Shown here: positions 23,058 to 32,151 of the stretch, piece after piece
Layout: every line of letters begins with the position of its first letter
How positions within the stretch are numbered: the first letter of the stretch is position 1
Assembly (NCBI GenBank): GCA_902493545.1
Contig: CABUQI010000001.1
Span: 11,590-75,589, forward strand
Direction of reading: 5' to 3'
Source: an uncultured Collinsella sp.
GTDB lineage: Bacteria > Actinomycetota > Coriobacteriia > Coriobacteriales > Coriobacteriaceae
DNA: 64,000 nucleotides
Made by a program: the position numbers and the translations under genes
The notes under the pieces: generated by a model
What the model was told of the DNA's origin: nothing
The model's database searches: none
The model's input: the letters and a program-made list of their open reading frames with translations, nothing else

Positions 23058-25700
23058 CTACAGCGCGCCGGAACCGGCTTGCATCATGCCGCCGGGGCCC
23101 GAGGTCACGCCGCCGCTCACGGGCGCGGCGTTGCCGGTGTGCGGTACCGCCGGGGCGGTATCGCCACCAAGCGTGCCCGCCGGACGCGGTGCCGGGATCT
23201 CGCCCGTGCCGCGGCTAAAGACAAACTTGCCATCGGCCACGTCGCACAGGACGGTATCGCCCTCGCCCCACTCGCCAGCCAGCAGTTCCTCGGACAGCGG
23301 ATCCTCGATGAGCTTTTGGATGGCACGACGCAGCGGACGCGCGCCGTTGGTGAGGTCGGTACCCTCCGCCACAATCTTGTCGTAGGCCGCATCGGTAAGC
23401 TTGATGTTCATGCCGTTTGCGATCAGGCGCTGGCGCAGATCGTCCACCAGCAGGTGCGCAATCTTGGTCAGGTTCTCGCCCGAGAGCTTCTGGAACACCA
23501 CGATGTCGTCGATACGGTTGAGCAGCTCGGGGCGGAACAGGCGCTTGAGCTCGCCCATCGCGCGGCCGCGGATCTCACTCGAGGTGAGGCCCTGCTCGCC
23601 GGTGGTGCCAAAGCCAACGCTCGCATCCTGCGCGATCTCGCGGGCGCCCACGTTTGACGTCATGATGATCACCGTATTGCGGAAGTCGACCGTCTTGCCC
23701 TGGCTATCGGTCAGACGGCCCTCCTCCAACACCTGCAGCAGGATATTGAAGATGTCGGGGTGCGCCTTCTCGATCTCGTCGAACAGCACGACCGAGTACG
23801 GGTGACGGCGAACAGCCTTGGTGAGCTGGCCGCCCTCGTCGTGGCCCACATAGCCCGGGGGGCTACCGATGAGCTTGGAGACCTCGAACTCACTGCCAAA
23901 CTCCGACATATCGAAGCTGATGAGCGCGTCCTTGCTGCCAAAGAGATACTCGGCGAGCGTCTTGGCGAGCTCGGTTTTGCCCGTGCCGGTGGGGCCCAGG
24001 AAGATAAAGCTGCCGCCGGGGCGACGCGGGTCCTTGAGCGGCGAGCGGCTGCGGCGCACGGCCTTGGCAACGGCCTCGACGGCCTCGTCCTGACCGATGA
24101 TGCGCGTCTTGAGCACGCTTTCGGCCTGCAGCAGGCGGCGGCTCTCGCTCTCGGTGAGCGAGGACACCGGCACGCCCGAGGTCACGGACACGATGTCGGC
24201 AATCTGGGAGACATCGATGGTGAGCGGGCTGGCGTCGAGCTCGGCCGTCCAGGCAGCCTTGGCCTCGGCGAGCTCAATCTCGGCGGCCTTCTGCTGCTCG
24301 GTGATCTCGGCGGCCTTGTTCATGTCGTCGCTCTCGGTGGCCTCCTGCGCGGCGGCCTTGAGCTCCTCTATGCGATGCTCGGCCTCGCGCACCGGCTCGG
24401 GCGCACGATTCGCGGCGATGCGAGCGCGGGCACCGGCCTCGTCGATGAGGTCGATGGCCTTATCGGGCAGGAAGCGATCCTGGATGTAGCGGTTGGAAAG
24501 GTTCGCGGCGGCCTCGATAGCACCCTGCGTATAGCGCACATGGTGGTGCTCCTCGTAGCGCGGCTTGAGCGCGGTCAGGATCTTGACCGTGTCCTCGACG
24601 CTCGGCTCCTCGACATCGATGGTCTGGAAGCGACGCTCGAAGGCCGGGTCCTTGGTGAGGTACTTGCGGAACTCCTCGGCCGTGGTGGCACCGATGATCT
24701 GGAAAGCACCGCGTGCGAGAACGGGCTTGAGCATGGAGCTCGCGTCGATGGAGCCCTCGGCAGAGCCGGCACCGATGATGGTGTGCATCTCGTCAATAAA
24801 CAGGATGACGTCGTCAGCCTCGGTGGCCTCCTGGATCACGTTCTTGAGGCGCTCCTCAAACTCACCGCGATACTTGGCGCCCGCGACAAGACCCGGCAGG
24901 TCGAGCGTCCAGATATTCTGGTTCATGAGGTTCTCGGGCACGTTGCCGGCTGCAATCTGCTGAGCCAGGCCCTCGACGATGGCCGTCTTGCCCACGCCGG
25001 GGTCGCCCAGAATGAGCGGGTTGTTCTTGGTGCGGCGCGAAAGAATTTCCATCATACGCTGGACTTCCTTTTCGCGACCAATTACAGGGTCGAGCTCGCC
25101 ATCGCGCGCCTTTTGCGTGAGGTTGGTGGCGAACTGCTTGAGCGTATCGGTGCCGCTCCCCTTTTGCTGCGACGCGTCCGAGCCGCTAAAGAACGGCAGG
25201 CCCGCACCGGGACGCCCGGCACCGGCGCCGGCGAGCGGACGCTTCTTGTCCTGGTCCTTGGCGGTAAGTTTCTCGATAGCCTTTTTGATGGAGGCGGACG
25301 ACACACCCAGGCGCATGAGGATGTCCATGGCCATGCCGTTACCCTCTTCGACGATGCCAATCAGCAAGTGCTCGGTCGACACGTAGGTCTGGTTGTTCTC
25401 ACGTGCCACGCGGAAGGAGCGCTCCATCACGCTGATGACGAGCGGCGTAAAGGCAAGCTTGGCAGCCTCGGTCTCCTCGCTGGGCTCGGGAACCGTGGTC
25501 TGGACCTCCTTGAGGGTGTCCATGATGTCGTCGTAGGAGATATCAAGCGAGCGCAGCGCCTCGGCAGCGATGCCCTCGTCCTCCTTGGCGAGTGCGAGCA
25601 GCAGGTGCTCGGTGCCCACCTTATTTGAGTGCAGATCGAGCGCCTCCTGTTTGGCCATCGACATGACCTTGCGCGCTCGATCGGTAAATCTATCTAACAT
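23058..25700 (-). CDS. clpC: ATP-dependent Clp protease ATP-binding subunit ClpC
   Basis: An 880-residue Hsp100 unfoldase that feeds ClpP. Double Clp N-domain (1-145), AAA-1 with GDPGVGKTA and an arginine-finger region, a middle segment with a UVR-like coiled coil ([15 protein letters not shown]), AAA-2 with [12 protein letters not shown] and [10 protein letters not shown], and the C-terminal D2 domain. The tail after about residue 835 is a Pro/Gly/Ala linker, longer than usual. The start at 25700 ([12 protein letters not shown]) has AAGGAAA upstream. No CtsR-like neighbour is present. Confidence 0.97.
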   Translation of the reverse strand: MLDRFTDRARKVMSMAKQEALDLHSNKVGTEHLLLALAKEDEGIAAEALRSLDISYDDIMDTLKEVQTTVPEPSEETEAAKLAFTPLVISVMERSFRVARENNQTYVSTEHLLIGIVEEGNGMAMDILMRLGVSSASIKKAIEKLTAKDQDKKRPLAGAGAGRPGAGLPFFSGSDASQQKGSGTDTLKQFATNLTQKARDGELDPVIGREKEVQRMMEILSRRTKNNPLILGDPGVGKTAIVEGLAQQIAAGNVPENLMNQNIWTLDLPGLVAGAKYRGEFEERLKNVIQEATEADDVILFIDEMHTIIGAGSAEGSIDASSMLKPVLARGAFQIIGATTAEEFRKYLTKDPAFERRFQTIDVEEPSVEDTVKILTALKPRYEEHHHVRYTQGAIEAAANLSNRYIQDRFLPDKAIDLIDEAGARARIAANRAPEPVREAEHRIEELKAAAQEATESDDMNKAAEITEQQKAAEIELAEAKAAWTAELDASPLTIDVSQIADIVSVTSGVPVSSLTESESRRLLQAESVLKTRIIGQDEAVEAVAKAVRRSRSPLKDPRRPGGSFIFLGPTGTGKTELAKTLAEYLFGSKDALISFDMSEFGSEFEVSKLIGSPPGYVGHDEGGQLTKAVRRHPYSVVLFDEIEKAHPDIFNILLQVLEEGRLTDSQGKTVDFRNTVIIMTSNVGAREIAQDASVGFGTTGEQGLTSSEIRGRAMGELKRLFRPELLNRIDDIVVFQKLSGENLTKIAHLLVDDLRQRLIANGMNIKLTDAAYDKIVAEGTDLTNGARPLRRAIQKLIEDPLSEELLAGEWGEGDTVLCDVADGKFVFSRGTGEIPAPRPAGTLGGDTAPAVPHTGNAAPVSGGVTSGPGGMMQAGSGAL

Positions 25701-25892
25701 GCTCGTTTCCTTACATGAGTTCATCGAAATCAAAACGCCCGCCCGTCGGCGGCGCTTTTGTCTCTTTACCCACAGGTTGTCTATGTTAACAGCTGGAGGA
25801 ATATCTATAAACCCGGCTCACATGAATGCAGGTTATGACCGCATCGCGGGACTCACCGCGCGATGCGCGACAGGCGCCCCGCAAGAGAAACC

Positions 25893-26582
25893 CTAGGCGT
25901 CTTTCACCACGTCGGGACTCGTCGCACGCGATGCGCGATAGGCATCGGCCTCCTTGGAGACGCGTTCGAGCAGCTCGGATGTATCGACGCCCTCGACTTG
26001 CGCGACCGTTTCCACCGTCTGCATGGCGACCGCCCTCAGGTACGCGCACGCGCTGTCCCCCGGCTGCTCGAGGTCTATCTCCTCGCCGCCCTCCCGGGCA
26101 AAGCCGACCGCCATCACAAAGCCCATGATGCCCGAGACCAGAAAGCCCACCGCAAAGCTCGAATCTGCCTTGAGCTCTTCTCCGTCGGGGTGGACGATCT
26201 CTCTCACGCGGTCGATGATGATCGTATGGATGCCCTGCACGACCTGCTCGGCGGCACCCGCCCTCATGGTGATGACGATGCGCCGCAGCAGGCAGCGGAC
26301 GTCGCGCCGGTCGAACGCCGAAAGGTCGCCCTCGCTCGAAAAATGCCAGAGGGCATCGGTGATGAGCTCGTTATCCTGCAGCAGCTGGGCTATGGCGATG
26401 GCGACGAGTTCATCGAAATCGTGAAAATAGTAGTAAAACGTTCCGCGATTGCACTGGGCGGCGCGGGTCACCTCGCCAACCGACAGCTCGAAGATGCTGT
26501 TGTTCTCGATGAGCTCCCAAAACGCCTCGATGATACGGGTGCGTGCATCGGGCGCATCGGCGTCCTTACGCGGTCTCGCCAT
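25893..26582 (-). CDS. TetR family transcriptional regulator
   Basis: A 229-residue TetR protein: HTH at 12-58 (RIIEAFWELIENN ... CNRGTFYYYFHDFDELV), ligand domain behind it. It overlaps the end of the activase gene by 17 bases and is therefore made from the same message. A 10-base-arm palindrome in front of the activase gene (31055-31075) is the natural candidate operator, giving autoregulation of the pair. The ATG at 26582 is preferred to a GTG at 26591. Ligand unknown; an acyl-CoA is plausible given the partner. Confidence 0.9.
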   Translation of the reverse strand: MARPRKDADAPDARTRIIEAFWELIENNSIFELSVGEVTRAAQCNRGTFYYYFHDFDELVAIAIAQLLQDNELITDALWHFSSEGDLSAFDRRDVRCLLRRIVITMRAGAAEQVVQGIHTIIIDRVREIVHPDGEELKADSSFAVGFLVSGIMGFVMAVGFAREGGEEIDLEQPGDSACAYLRAVAMQTVETVAQVEGVDTSELLERVSKEADAYRASRATSPDVVKDA

Positions 26583-29500
26583 GCGCCTCACCGCACCCCT
26601 GCGCCTTGGCGTTCATGATGAGCATCTGAAGACGGTTCTCCACGTTGGCGAAGCTCACGTCGGGATCGTAGTCGAGCGGCAGGAACTGCGCCGTGGGATA
26701 CTGCTCCTTGAGCGCATGGATGAGCCCGCGCCCCACGACATGGTTGGGCAGACACCCGAACGGCTGCAGGATCACGAAGTTGCGGCAGCCGCGCTTGGCG
26801 TGCTCGAGGATCTCCGCCGGAATCAGCACGCCCTCGCCCGCATCGAACGTATGGTGCAGGATCTTATCGCTCGCGCGCACGAGCTCGGGCATGCGCGTCG
26901 GCGGCTCGTAGAGCGGGCTCGCCGCGCCCAGGCGGTCGCAACGGTCGTGCGCGAGCTCGAACAGGTTGTCCGCCGTGGCGTACCAGGCCTTTTCGGGCAG
27001 CGACAGGTCGACGTGGAACTCGCGCGACTGCGCATGCTTGTAGAAATAGGTCTTGCGGATCACGTCGGTCATGCGCGCCTCGATGACCTCGAGCCCGTTG
27101 TCCTCGAGGTAGCGCTCAATCTCGTGGTTGGCGCCGAGATGGAAATTGAGCAGGTACTCGCCCACGATGAGAACGGTCGGATGCGGGTTCGAGCGGTCGT
27201 ACGGAACGGCGTCCATGATCGCAAGCGCGCGTTTGAAGCCCGTCGCCTGGCCTCTCAGCCCGGAGCGCTCCATGCCCTCGATAACCTCATCGAGCGCGCG
27301 GTCGAACGCAGCGTCCGCCGCGCCCTTCTCGAGCTCGTAGGGACGGATGCGCCTAAGCATGGCCTCGAGGGCATCGATCATGGGAAGACCGTAGGCGATC
27401 TGGATGCTCGGGCCAAGGCCGAGCTTGAAGCCCGGATGCGCATTGTGGGCATCGACGTCGTCGTTGGTGAGCACCGGGACATAGTCGTATCCCGCGTCGT
27501 CGAGCGCGCGGCGCAGCAGGGGCATGTAGTGCGTCAGGCGGCAGTCGCCGATATACTTGCCAGTCACCACGGCGACGTCGTGCGGGTCGTACTTACCGCT
27601 CTCGAGTGCCGCGAGCGCCTCGCCGATCACGATTTGCGCGGGGAAGCAGATGTCGTTGTGCACATAGCGTTTGCCCAGGCGGATGGCATCCTCGCGCCCG
27701 ATATCAAGGGCCTCGGCGCGCACGCCCTGATTGCGCATCGCCGCGGTCATGAGCCTGCAGAACGCATGGGAGGTGTTGGGGACCAGCGCGATCTTGTCGT
27801 GCCGGTCGCGCTTGGTGTACTTGACCTTATACGGGTCGTCGAGCGGATGGACCGCGTGCACCCGGGCGCCCTCGGCACGCTCCTCCGCGCGACGACGGTT
27901 GACCGACTCGATAAACGAACGCACGCGAATGCCCATGGGACCGGCGACGTCGCTCTCATCGAGCTTGATCATCATCGGAACCTTGGAGCCCATCTCGCCC
28001 ATCATGCGCGCGATCTCGTCGGTGAGATACGCATCGTGGCCGCAGCCGAAGCTGCCCATCTGCACGAGCTCGAGCTCGGGCGTCGATGCGACGATGACCG
28101 CGCACGACAGCATGCGCGCATGGTAGTTGTTCACGATGTCGATGCGGCTGTTGGAAAGATCGACGTTGCAGACCCCCGGCACCGCATCGGGCGTCAGCAC
28201 GGGGATGCCGCGCTCAGAGAAGAGCTTGGGCAGCCCGTGGTTGACCAGCGGGTCGTTGTGGTACGGGCGCGAAGCGATCACCACCGCGTAGCCGCCGTCC
28301 TCGCGCACGTTCTCGAGCACCTGCCTGCCGCGCAGCTGCAGCTGGTTCTCAAACGTCTCCTGCGCGCGGTCCGCCTGCTCGGTCGCCTTGGCAACCAGGT
28401 CGGCATCGATATCGAAGGTCTCCTTGCACCACGCCTTGAGCTGGCGGTTTCGGTCGCCCTCGTCGTACCAGTGGAACAGCGGCGTATCGAACGGAACGCC
28501 GAAACGCTCCTCCGGGTTATCGGAATTGCGCATCACGTAGGGGTATCCCTTTACGACGGCGCACATCCACTCGCTGGTAGAGGCGGTGTTTTCGGTGGGC
28601 ACCGTCGTGATGATGGGCATGAAGATGCGGTCGACGCCGGCGTCGACGAGATTGCGGATGTGCCCGTGGACGAGCTTGGCCGGGAAGCACACGGTGTCGG
28701 ATGTGACGTGCGCCAGACCGCGCTCGTACATCGCCTTGGTGCTGCGTCCCGAGACGCGCACCTTAAAGCCGAGCGTGCTGAAGAACGTCGACCAGAACGG
28801 CATGGTGTCCCAGAACTCGAGCACACGGGGAATGCCGATCGTGACATCGCGCCCCCCGCAGACGGGAACCGTGGGGTACGACTCGAACAGCAGCTTCTCG
28901 CGGTCGACAAAGAGATTGGGGGCAGCCGCGGTCCGGTCGCGCCCCGTGCCGGGTGCCTGTGCCTCGCAAGCACCCTGCGGACGCAGCTCCTCCGCCGCGG
29001 GAACCTCGCGCACGAGCTCATCCCATGAGATGGCGCCGCCGCGCGGGCAGCGATTGCCCGTGACGTAAAGCGAGCCGTCGCCAAATGCCACGACCGCGCG
29101 CTGGCAGCGGTTGTTGCACCGACGGCAGGTAACGCCGCCGAACTCGCGATGCTCGAAGCGCTCCACGGCATCGAGCCCGATAAACGACGTGCCGGCGTCG
29201 CCCTTGCGGCATTCCTCGCGCGCGAGCAGGGCGATACCGATAGCGCCCATCAGCCCCGGGTGGGGCGCACGCGTGACGGGTTTGCCCAGATACTGCTCGA
29301 ATGCGCGCAGCACCGCGTCGTTTCGGAACGTGCCGCCCTGGACGACGACTTTGTCGCCCAGACGGTTGAGATTTGAAACGCGAATGACCTTGGTGAACAC
29401 GTTCTCGATAATCGAACGGCAGAGACCGGCCATGATGTCGCCCGGACCCTTACCGCGCCGCTGCTCGGAAACGACGCTGCTGTTCATGAACACCGTGCAG

Positions 29501-31005
29501 CGGCTGCCGAGAACGGCGGGGGCTTTGGACGAAAATGCCTCGGTCGCGATATCCTCAACGGCTATTCCGAGGTTTTTGGCAAAACCCTCGAGGAACGAGC
29601 CGCAGCCCGCAGAGCACGCCTCGTTGACGACGATATCGGTCAGCACGCCGTGGTTGAGCCAGATGGCCTTCATATCCTGTCCGCCGATGTCGAGCACGAA
29701 GGTCGCATCGGGAACGCATGCGCACGCGGCGCGGGCGTGCGCGACCGTCTCGACCGTATGGTAGTCGGCGTGGAACGCGCGCGCGAAAAGCTCCTCGCCG
29801 TATCCCGTGGTGCCCACGGCATCGATCGCAAGCGTGACTCCCGCTGTCTCCCAGCGGTTCTTCAAGCTGACAAGACCCTGTTGGGCGACGTCGAGCGGTC
29901 TGCCGTTATTAGACGCGTAGAACGAATCGACAAGCTCACCCGCCTCATCGACCAGGGCGAACTTGGTCGTCGTGCTCCCCGAATCGATACCGAGCGCCAC
30001 ACGCACCGTCTCTCCGGGCGCATACGCATCCGGACCCTTTGCCGGCGTCTCTTTGCCATGGCGTGCCGTAAAATCCGCCTGCTCGGCAGGTGTGGCAAAA
30101 AAGGGCTGGGCAAGACGTCCCTCCCCGCTTGCGGGCGCGACCGTCTCGAGCTTATCCAGCCGGACAAAAGCGTCGGGAAGGTCGATCGGTTGGGACGATG
30201 CGAACATGTCGGTCAGCGACAGGGCGGCACCGCGCGCGACCATGATCTGCGGATCGCGCGGGACGATAACCTGATCGTCCGATAGATTCAGTTGCTCCCG
30301 GAACACGCGGACCAGTGTGGGGTTGTAGGCGAGCGCACCGCCCTCGAAGATTACCGGCGGCTCGATGTCGATACCCTGGGCCAGACCGCCGATCGTTTGG
30401 CGGGCGACCGCGTGAAGCGCCGAAAGCGCCAGGTCGGTGGTAGGAATGCCCTCGTTGAGCAGCGGCTGGATATCGGTCTTTGCGTACACGCCGCAGCGGC
30501 CCGAGACCTCGTGGACGGTCGTTCCCCGGCTTGCGAGCTGCTCGAACTCGCCCGATTCGGTGCCGACCCCCATGAGCTTTGCCATCTCGTCGATAAATGC
30601 ACCGGTACCGCCTGCGCACGAGCCGTTCATGCGCATGTCGGCAACCTCGATGTCTCCCTTATCGTTGGTGCGGAAGAAGATCATCTTGGCGTCTTGGCCG
30701 CCCAGCTCGATGGCGCAGCGCGTCTGCGGATAGAACCTGCTGATCGCGAGCGCGTTGGCGACCACCTCCTGAACGTACGAGGCGCCCAGCGCGGTCGCGA
30801 TATCGCGCGCACCCGAGCCGGTCACCGCAACGCGCAGCGACTCATGGGGAAAGCGCTCGGCGAGCTCGCCGAGCATGGCGCGCACGCTCGCTGTCTGACA
30901 CGCCCCGTGGCGGCGATATCCCCACCACGCCTCGGTCATATCCTCGTGCATCGCGTAAACTTTGGTCGTCGTCGACCCTACGTCCAGTCCTACTAGCAAC
31001 GCCAT
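26566..31005 (-). CDS. Giant 2-hydroxyacyl-CoA dehydratase activase-related protein (BadF/BadG type)
   Basis: A 1479-residue protein. Two ASKHA ATPase domains of the BcrAD_BadFG family follow each other: LLVGLDVGSTTTKVYAM (from residue 3) with IELGGQDAKM and MNGSCAGGTGAF, and ALGIDSGSTTTKFALV (from about 337) with LDIGGQDMKAIW and NEACSAGCGSF. The cysteines in these last motifs bind the bridging [4Fe-4S] cluster. A cysteine-rich VTCRRCNNRCQRAV then leads to DUF2229 and a dehydratase-like (HgdB-type) C-terminal half. Family members pass electrons to radical-type dehydratases; the substrate here is unknown. GGAGCATT precedes the start. Coexpressed with the TetR gene. Confidence 0.85.
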   Translation of the reverse strand: MALLVGLDVGSTTTKVYAMHEDMTEAWWGYRRHGACQTASVRAMLGELAERFPHESLRVAVTGSGARDIATALGASYVQEVVANALAISRFYPQTRCAIELGGQDAKMIFFRTNDKGDIEVADMRMNGSCAGGTGAFIDEMAKLMGVGTESGEFEQLASRGTTVHEVSGRCGVYAKTDIQPLLNEGIPTTDLALSALHAVARQTIGGLAQGIDIEPPVIFEGGALAYNPTLVRVFREQLNLSDDQVIVPRDPQIMVARGAALSLTDMFASSQPIDLPDAFVRLDKLETVAPASGEGRLAQPFFATPAEQADFTARHGKETPAKGPDAYAPGETVRVALGIDSGSTTTKFALVDEAGELVDSFYASNNGRPLDVAQQGLVSLKNRWETAGVTLAIDAVGTTGYGEELFARAFHADYHTVETVAHARAACACVPDATFVLDIGGQDMKAIWLNHGVLTDIVVNEACSAGCGSFLEGFAKNLGIAVEDIATEAFSSKAPAVLGSRCTVFMNSSVVSEQRRGKGPGDIMAGLCRSIIENVFTKVIRVSNLNRLGDKVVVQGGTFRNDAVLRAFEQYLGKPVTRAPHPGLMGAIGIALLAREECRKGDAGTSFIGLDAVERFEHREFGGVTCRRCNNRCQRAVVAFGDGSLYVTGNRCPRGGAISWDELVREVPAAEELRPQGACEAQAPGTGRDRTAAAPNLFVDREKLLFESYPTVPVCGGRDVTIGIPRVLEFWDTMPFWSTFFSTLGFKVRVSGRSTKAMYERGLAHVTSDTVCFPAKLVHGHIRNLVDAGVDRIFMPIITTVPTENTASTSEWMCAVVKGYPYVMRNSDNPEERFGVPFDTPLFHWYDEGDRNRQLKAWCKETFDIDADLVAKATEQADRAQETFENQLQLRGRQVLENVREDGGYAVVIASRPYHNDPLVNHGLPKLFSERGIPVLTPDAVPGVCNVDLSNSRIDIVNNYHARMLSCAVIVASTPELELVQMGSFGCGHDAYLTDEIARMMGEMGSKVPMMIKLDESDVAGPMGIRVRSFIESVNRRRAEERAEGARVHAVHPLDDPYKVKYTKRDRHDKIALVPNTSHAFCRLMTAAMRNQGVRAEALDIGREDAIRLGKRYVHNDICFPAQIVIGEALAALESGKYDPHDVAVVTGKYIGDCRLTHYMPLLRRALDDAGYDYVPVLTNDDVDAHNAHPGFKLGLGPSIQIAYGLPMIDALEAMLRRIRPYELEKGAADAAFDRALDEVIEGMERSGLRGQATGFKRALAIMDAVPYDRSNPHPTVLIVGEYLLNFHLGANHEIERYLEDNGLEVIEARMTDVIRKTYFYKHAQSREFHVDLSLPEKAWYATADNLFELAHDRCDRLGAASPLYEPPTRMPELVRASDKILHHTFDAGEGVLIPAEILEHAKRGCRNFVILQPFGCLPNHVVGRGLIHALKEQYPTAQFLPLDYDPDVSFANVENRLQMLIMNAKAQGCGEAHGETA

Positions 31006-31054
31006 AATGCTCCGTCTCTCGCATTTTTCCTGCTAGAGATATACCACTCTACGT

Positions 31055-31075
31055 AATACAACAGACTGTTGTATT
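31055..31075 (-). promoter_or_regulatory. Palindromic operator before the activase/TetR genes
   Basis: AATACAACAG-A-CTGTTGTATT, perfect 10-base arms around one base, 50 bases before the activase start; an A/T-rich GGTATATC further downstream can act as -10. Size and position fit a TetR operator. Confidence 0.75.
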
Positions 31076-31085
31076 TAAACTCCGT

Positions 31086-31120
31086 ATAAAAAGCGGCTGC
31101 CGAAACGCTTCAGCAGCCGC
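31086..31120 (-). terminator. Terminator of the DUF2798 gene
   Basis: Stem gcggctgc / gcagccgc followed on the minus strand by CTTTTTATA. Confidence 0.75.
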
Positions 31121-31286
31121 CGAATGCACCAACAGATTGTTCTGCGCGCTAGCACGTCGGGCAACGGAGCAGCACGGGCCCTCCGGTCATGCGCACCGCT
31201 CACGCCCGCGATGTCGCCGAGAGAGCTATCCACGCTTAGGGCTCCAACCAAGCAAGTCGCCCGCGCTCAGCAGATCCCTAAGCGAG

Positions 31287-31835
31287 CTACTCGCACTCAG
31301 GAGCCATAGCCTGCTCCAAGAGCTCGGCATGCTCCTCCTCGAAAACCGTCCCCACAGGGAAGGCGCGACGGAAGACGAAGTGGGAAATCGGACCGGCTAC
31401 CAAAAGGTTCCACGGCAGCGCCATCACAAAATTATGCGGGATGTTGATCATCCAGATCGCGGGCACGGAATACAGGTTCGCAAGGATGCCGCCGGGCATG
31501 TGCGTCAGACCCTCGCAGGCACCGTACAGCGACATGATGATGACCATGGGAACGACCATGCAGGAGCTGACGGCGAGCGTCATGGCAAGTGGCGAGCTCT
31601 TGCCCGGCGTGACCAGGAATTTAAAAGCGAAACCCTTGGCAAGGGGGCTGGCAACAAACCAGTCGCAGCACATGGCAAAAATGTAGGCAACGGGGAAGCC
31701 GAGCCACGCGGCGGCAACAACCTCGCCGCTGATGGCCCCATGCTGCAGGGCAACGTTGTAGATGCTCATCCAGAGCACCATGCAAAAGCACATGATAAAG
31801 GTGAACAGCAGGCTCTCTCGTTTGTTGATAGGCAT
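31287..31835 (-). CDS. DUF2798 family membrane protein
   Basis: A 182-residue protein of about four hydrophobic segments arranged as two similar halves (RESLLFTFIMCFCMVLWMS and SSPLAMTLAVSSCMVVPMV), the tandem DUF2798 pattern. Function unknown. The start at 31835 (MPINKRES) is preceded by AAAGGA 11 bases away; the longer frame to 31895 runs through a hairpin. It has its own terminators on both sides and is probably monocistronic. Confidence 0.75.
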   Translation of the reverse strand: MPINKRESLLFTFIMCFCMVLWMSIYNVALQHGAISGEVVAAAWLGFPVAYIFAMCCDWFVASPLAKGFAFKFLVTPGKSSPLAMTLAVSSCMVVPMVIIMSLYGACEGLTHMPGGILANLYSVPAIWMINIPHNFVMALPWNLLVAGPISHFVFRRAFPVGTVFEEEHAELLEQAMAPECE

Positions 31836-31883
31836 AAAGGACAAAATCCTTTCTGTGTTACGCCGCGGCACCACGCAACAAAA

Positions 31884-31930
31884 ACGGGCGGGCAAGATGG
31901 AGCTGTTGGGACTTCATCTCGCCCGCCCGT
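31884..31930 (-). terminator. Strong hairpin upstream of the DUF2798 gene
   Basis: ACGGGCGGGC-a-AGATG pairs with CATCT-c-GCCCGCCCGT; the minus strand continues with GTTTTTG. It can end transcripts arriving from thrE. Confidence 0.7.
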
Positions 31931-32038
31931 GGTACGTGCGTCTGCGACTACTTATGTGGTGGAACTACCCTAACACGAACGGCGCGCGCTTCGTAAGCGT
32001 TGAGTTTATGGAGATGCAGGGCACCAATAATCCCCCCG

Positions 32039-32121
32039 ACCCCATAAGTTGCGGTGGAATACGGACTGTTTTGACCCTTTAAGCAGCAATTCAGTCCCTA
32101 TTTCACCGCAACTCATTGGGG
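32039..32121. repeat. Family B palindrome (copy 1)
   Basis: Arms AGTTGCGGTGGAATA / TATTTCACCGCAACT, extended inside by GGACTG / CAGTCC and outside by CCCCA / TGGGG. The 15-base arms are identical to those at 60989-61056; the centres differ. Confidence 0.85.
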
Positions 32122-32149
32122 GTGCAAAGTAACCTGTCCCCCTTGCACC
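32121..32149 (-). repeat. Family C stop-codon hairpin (copy 3, thrE)
   Basis: Arms GGTGCAA / TTGCACC around a loop that reads GGGGGACAGG on the minus strand. It starts 2 bases beyond the thrE stop codon. Confidence 0.7.
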
Positions 32150-32151
32150 AA

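Larger units (their letters stand above)
31836..32151. other. Hairpin-rich gap between thrE and the DUF2798 gene
   Basis: No gene. It holds, in minus-strand order from thrE, a family C hairpin (32121-32149), a family B palindrome (32039-32121) and a strong terminator (31884-31930). Confidence 0.75.
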
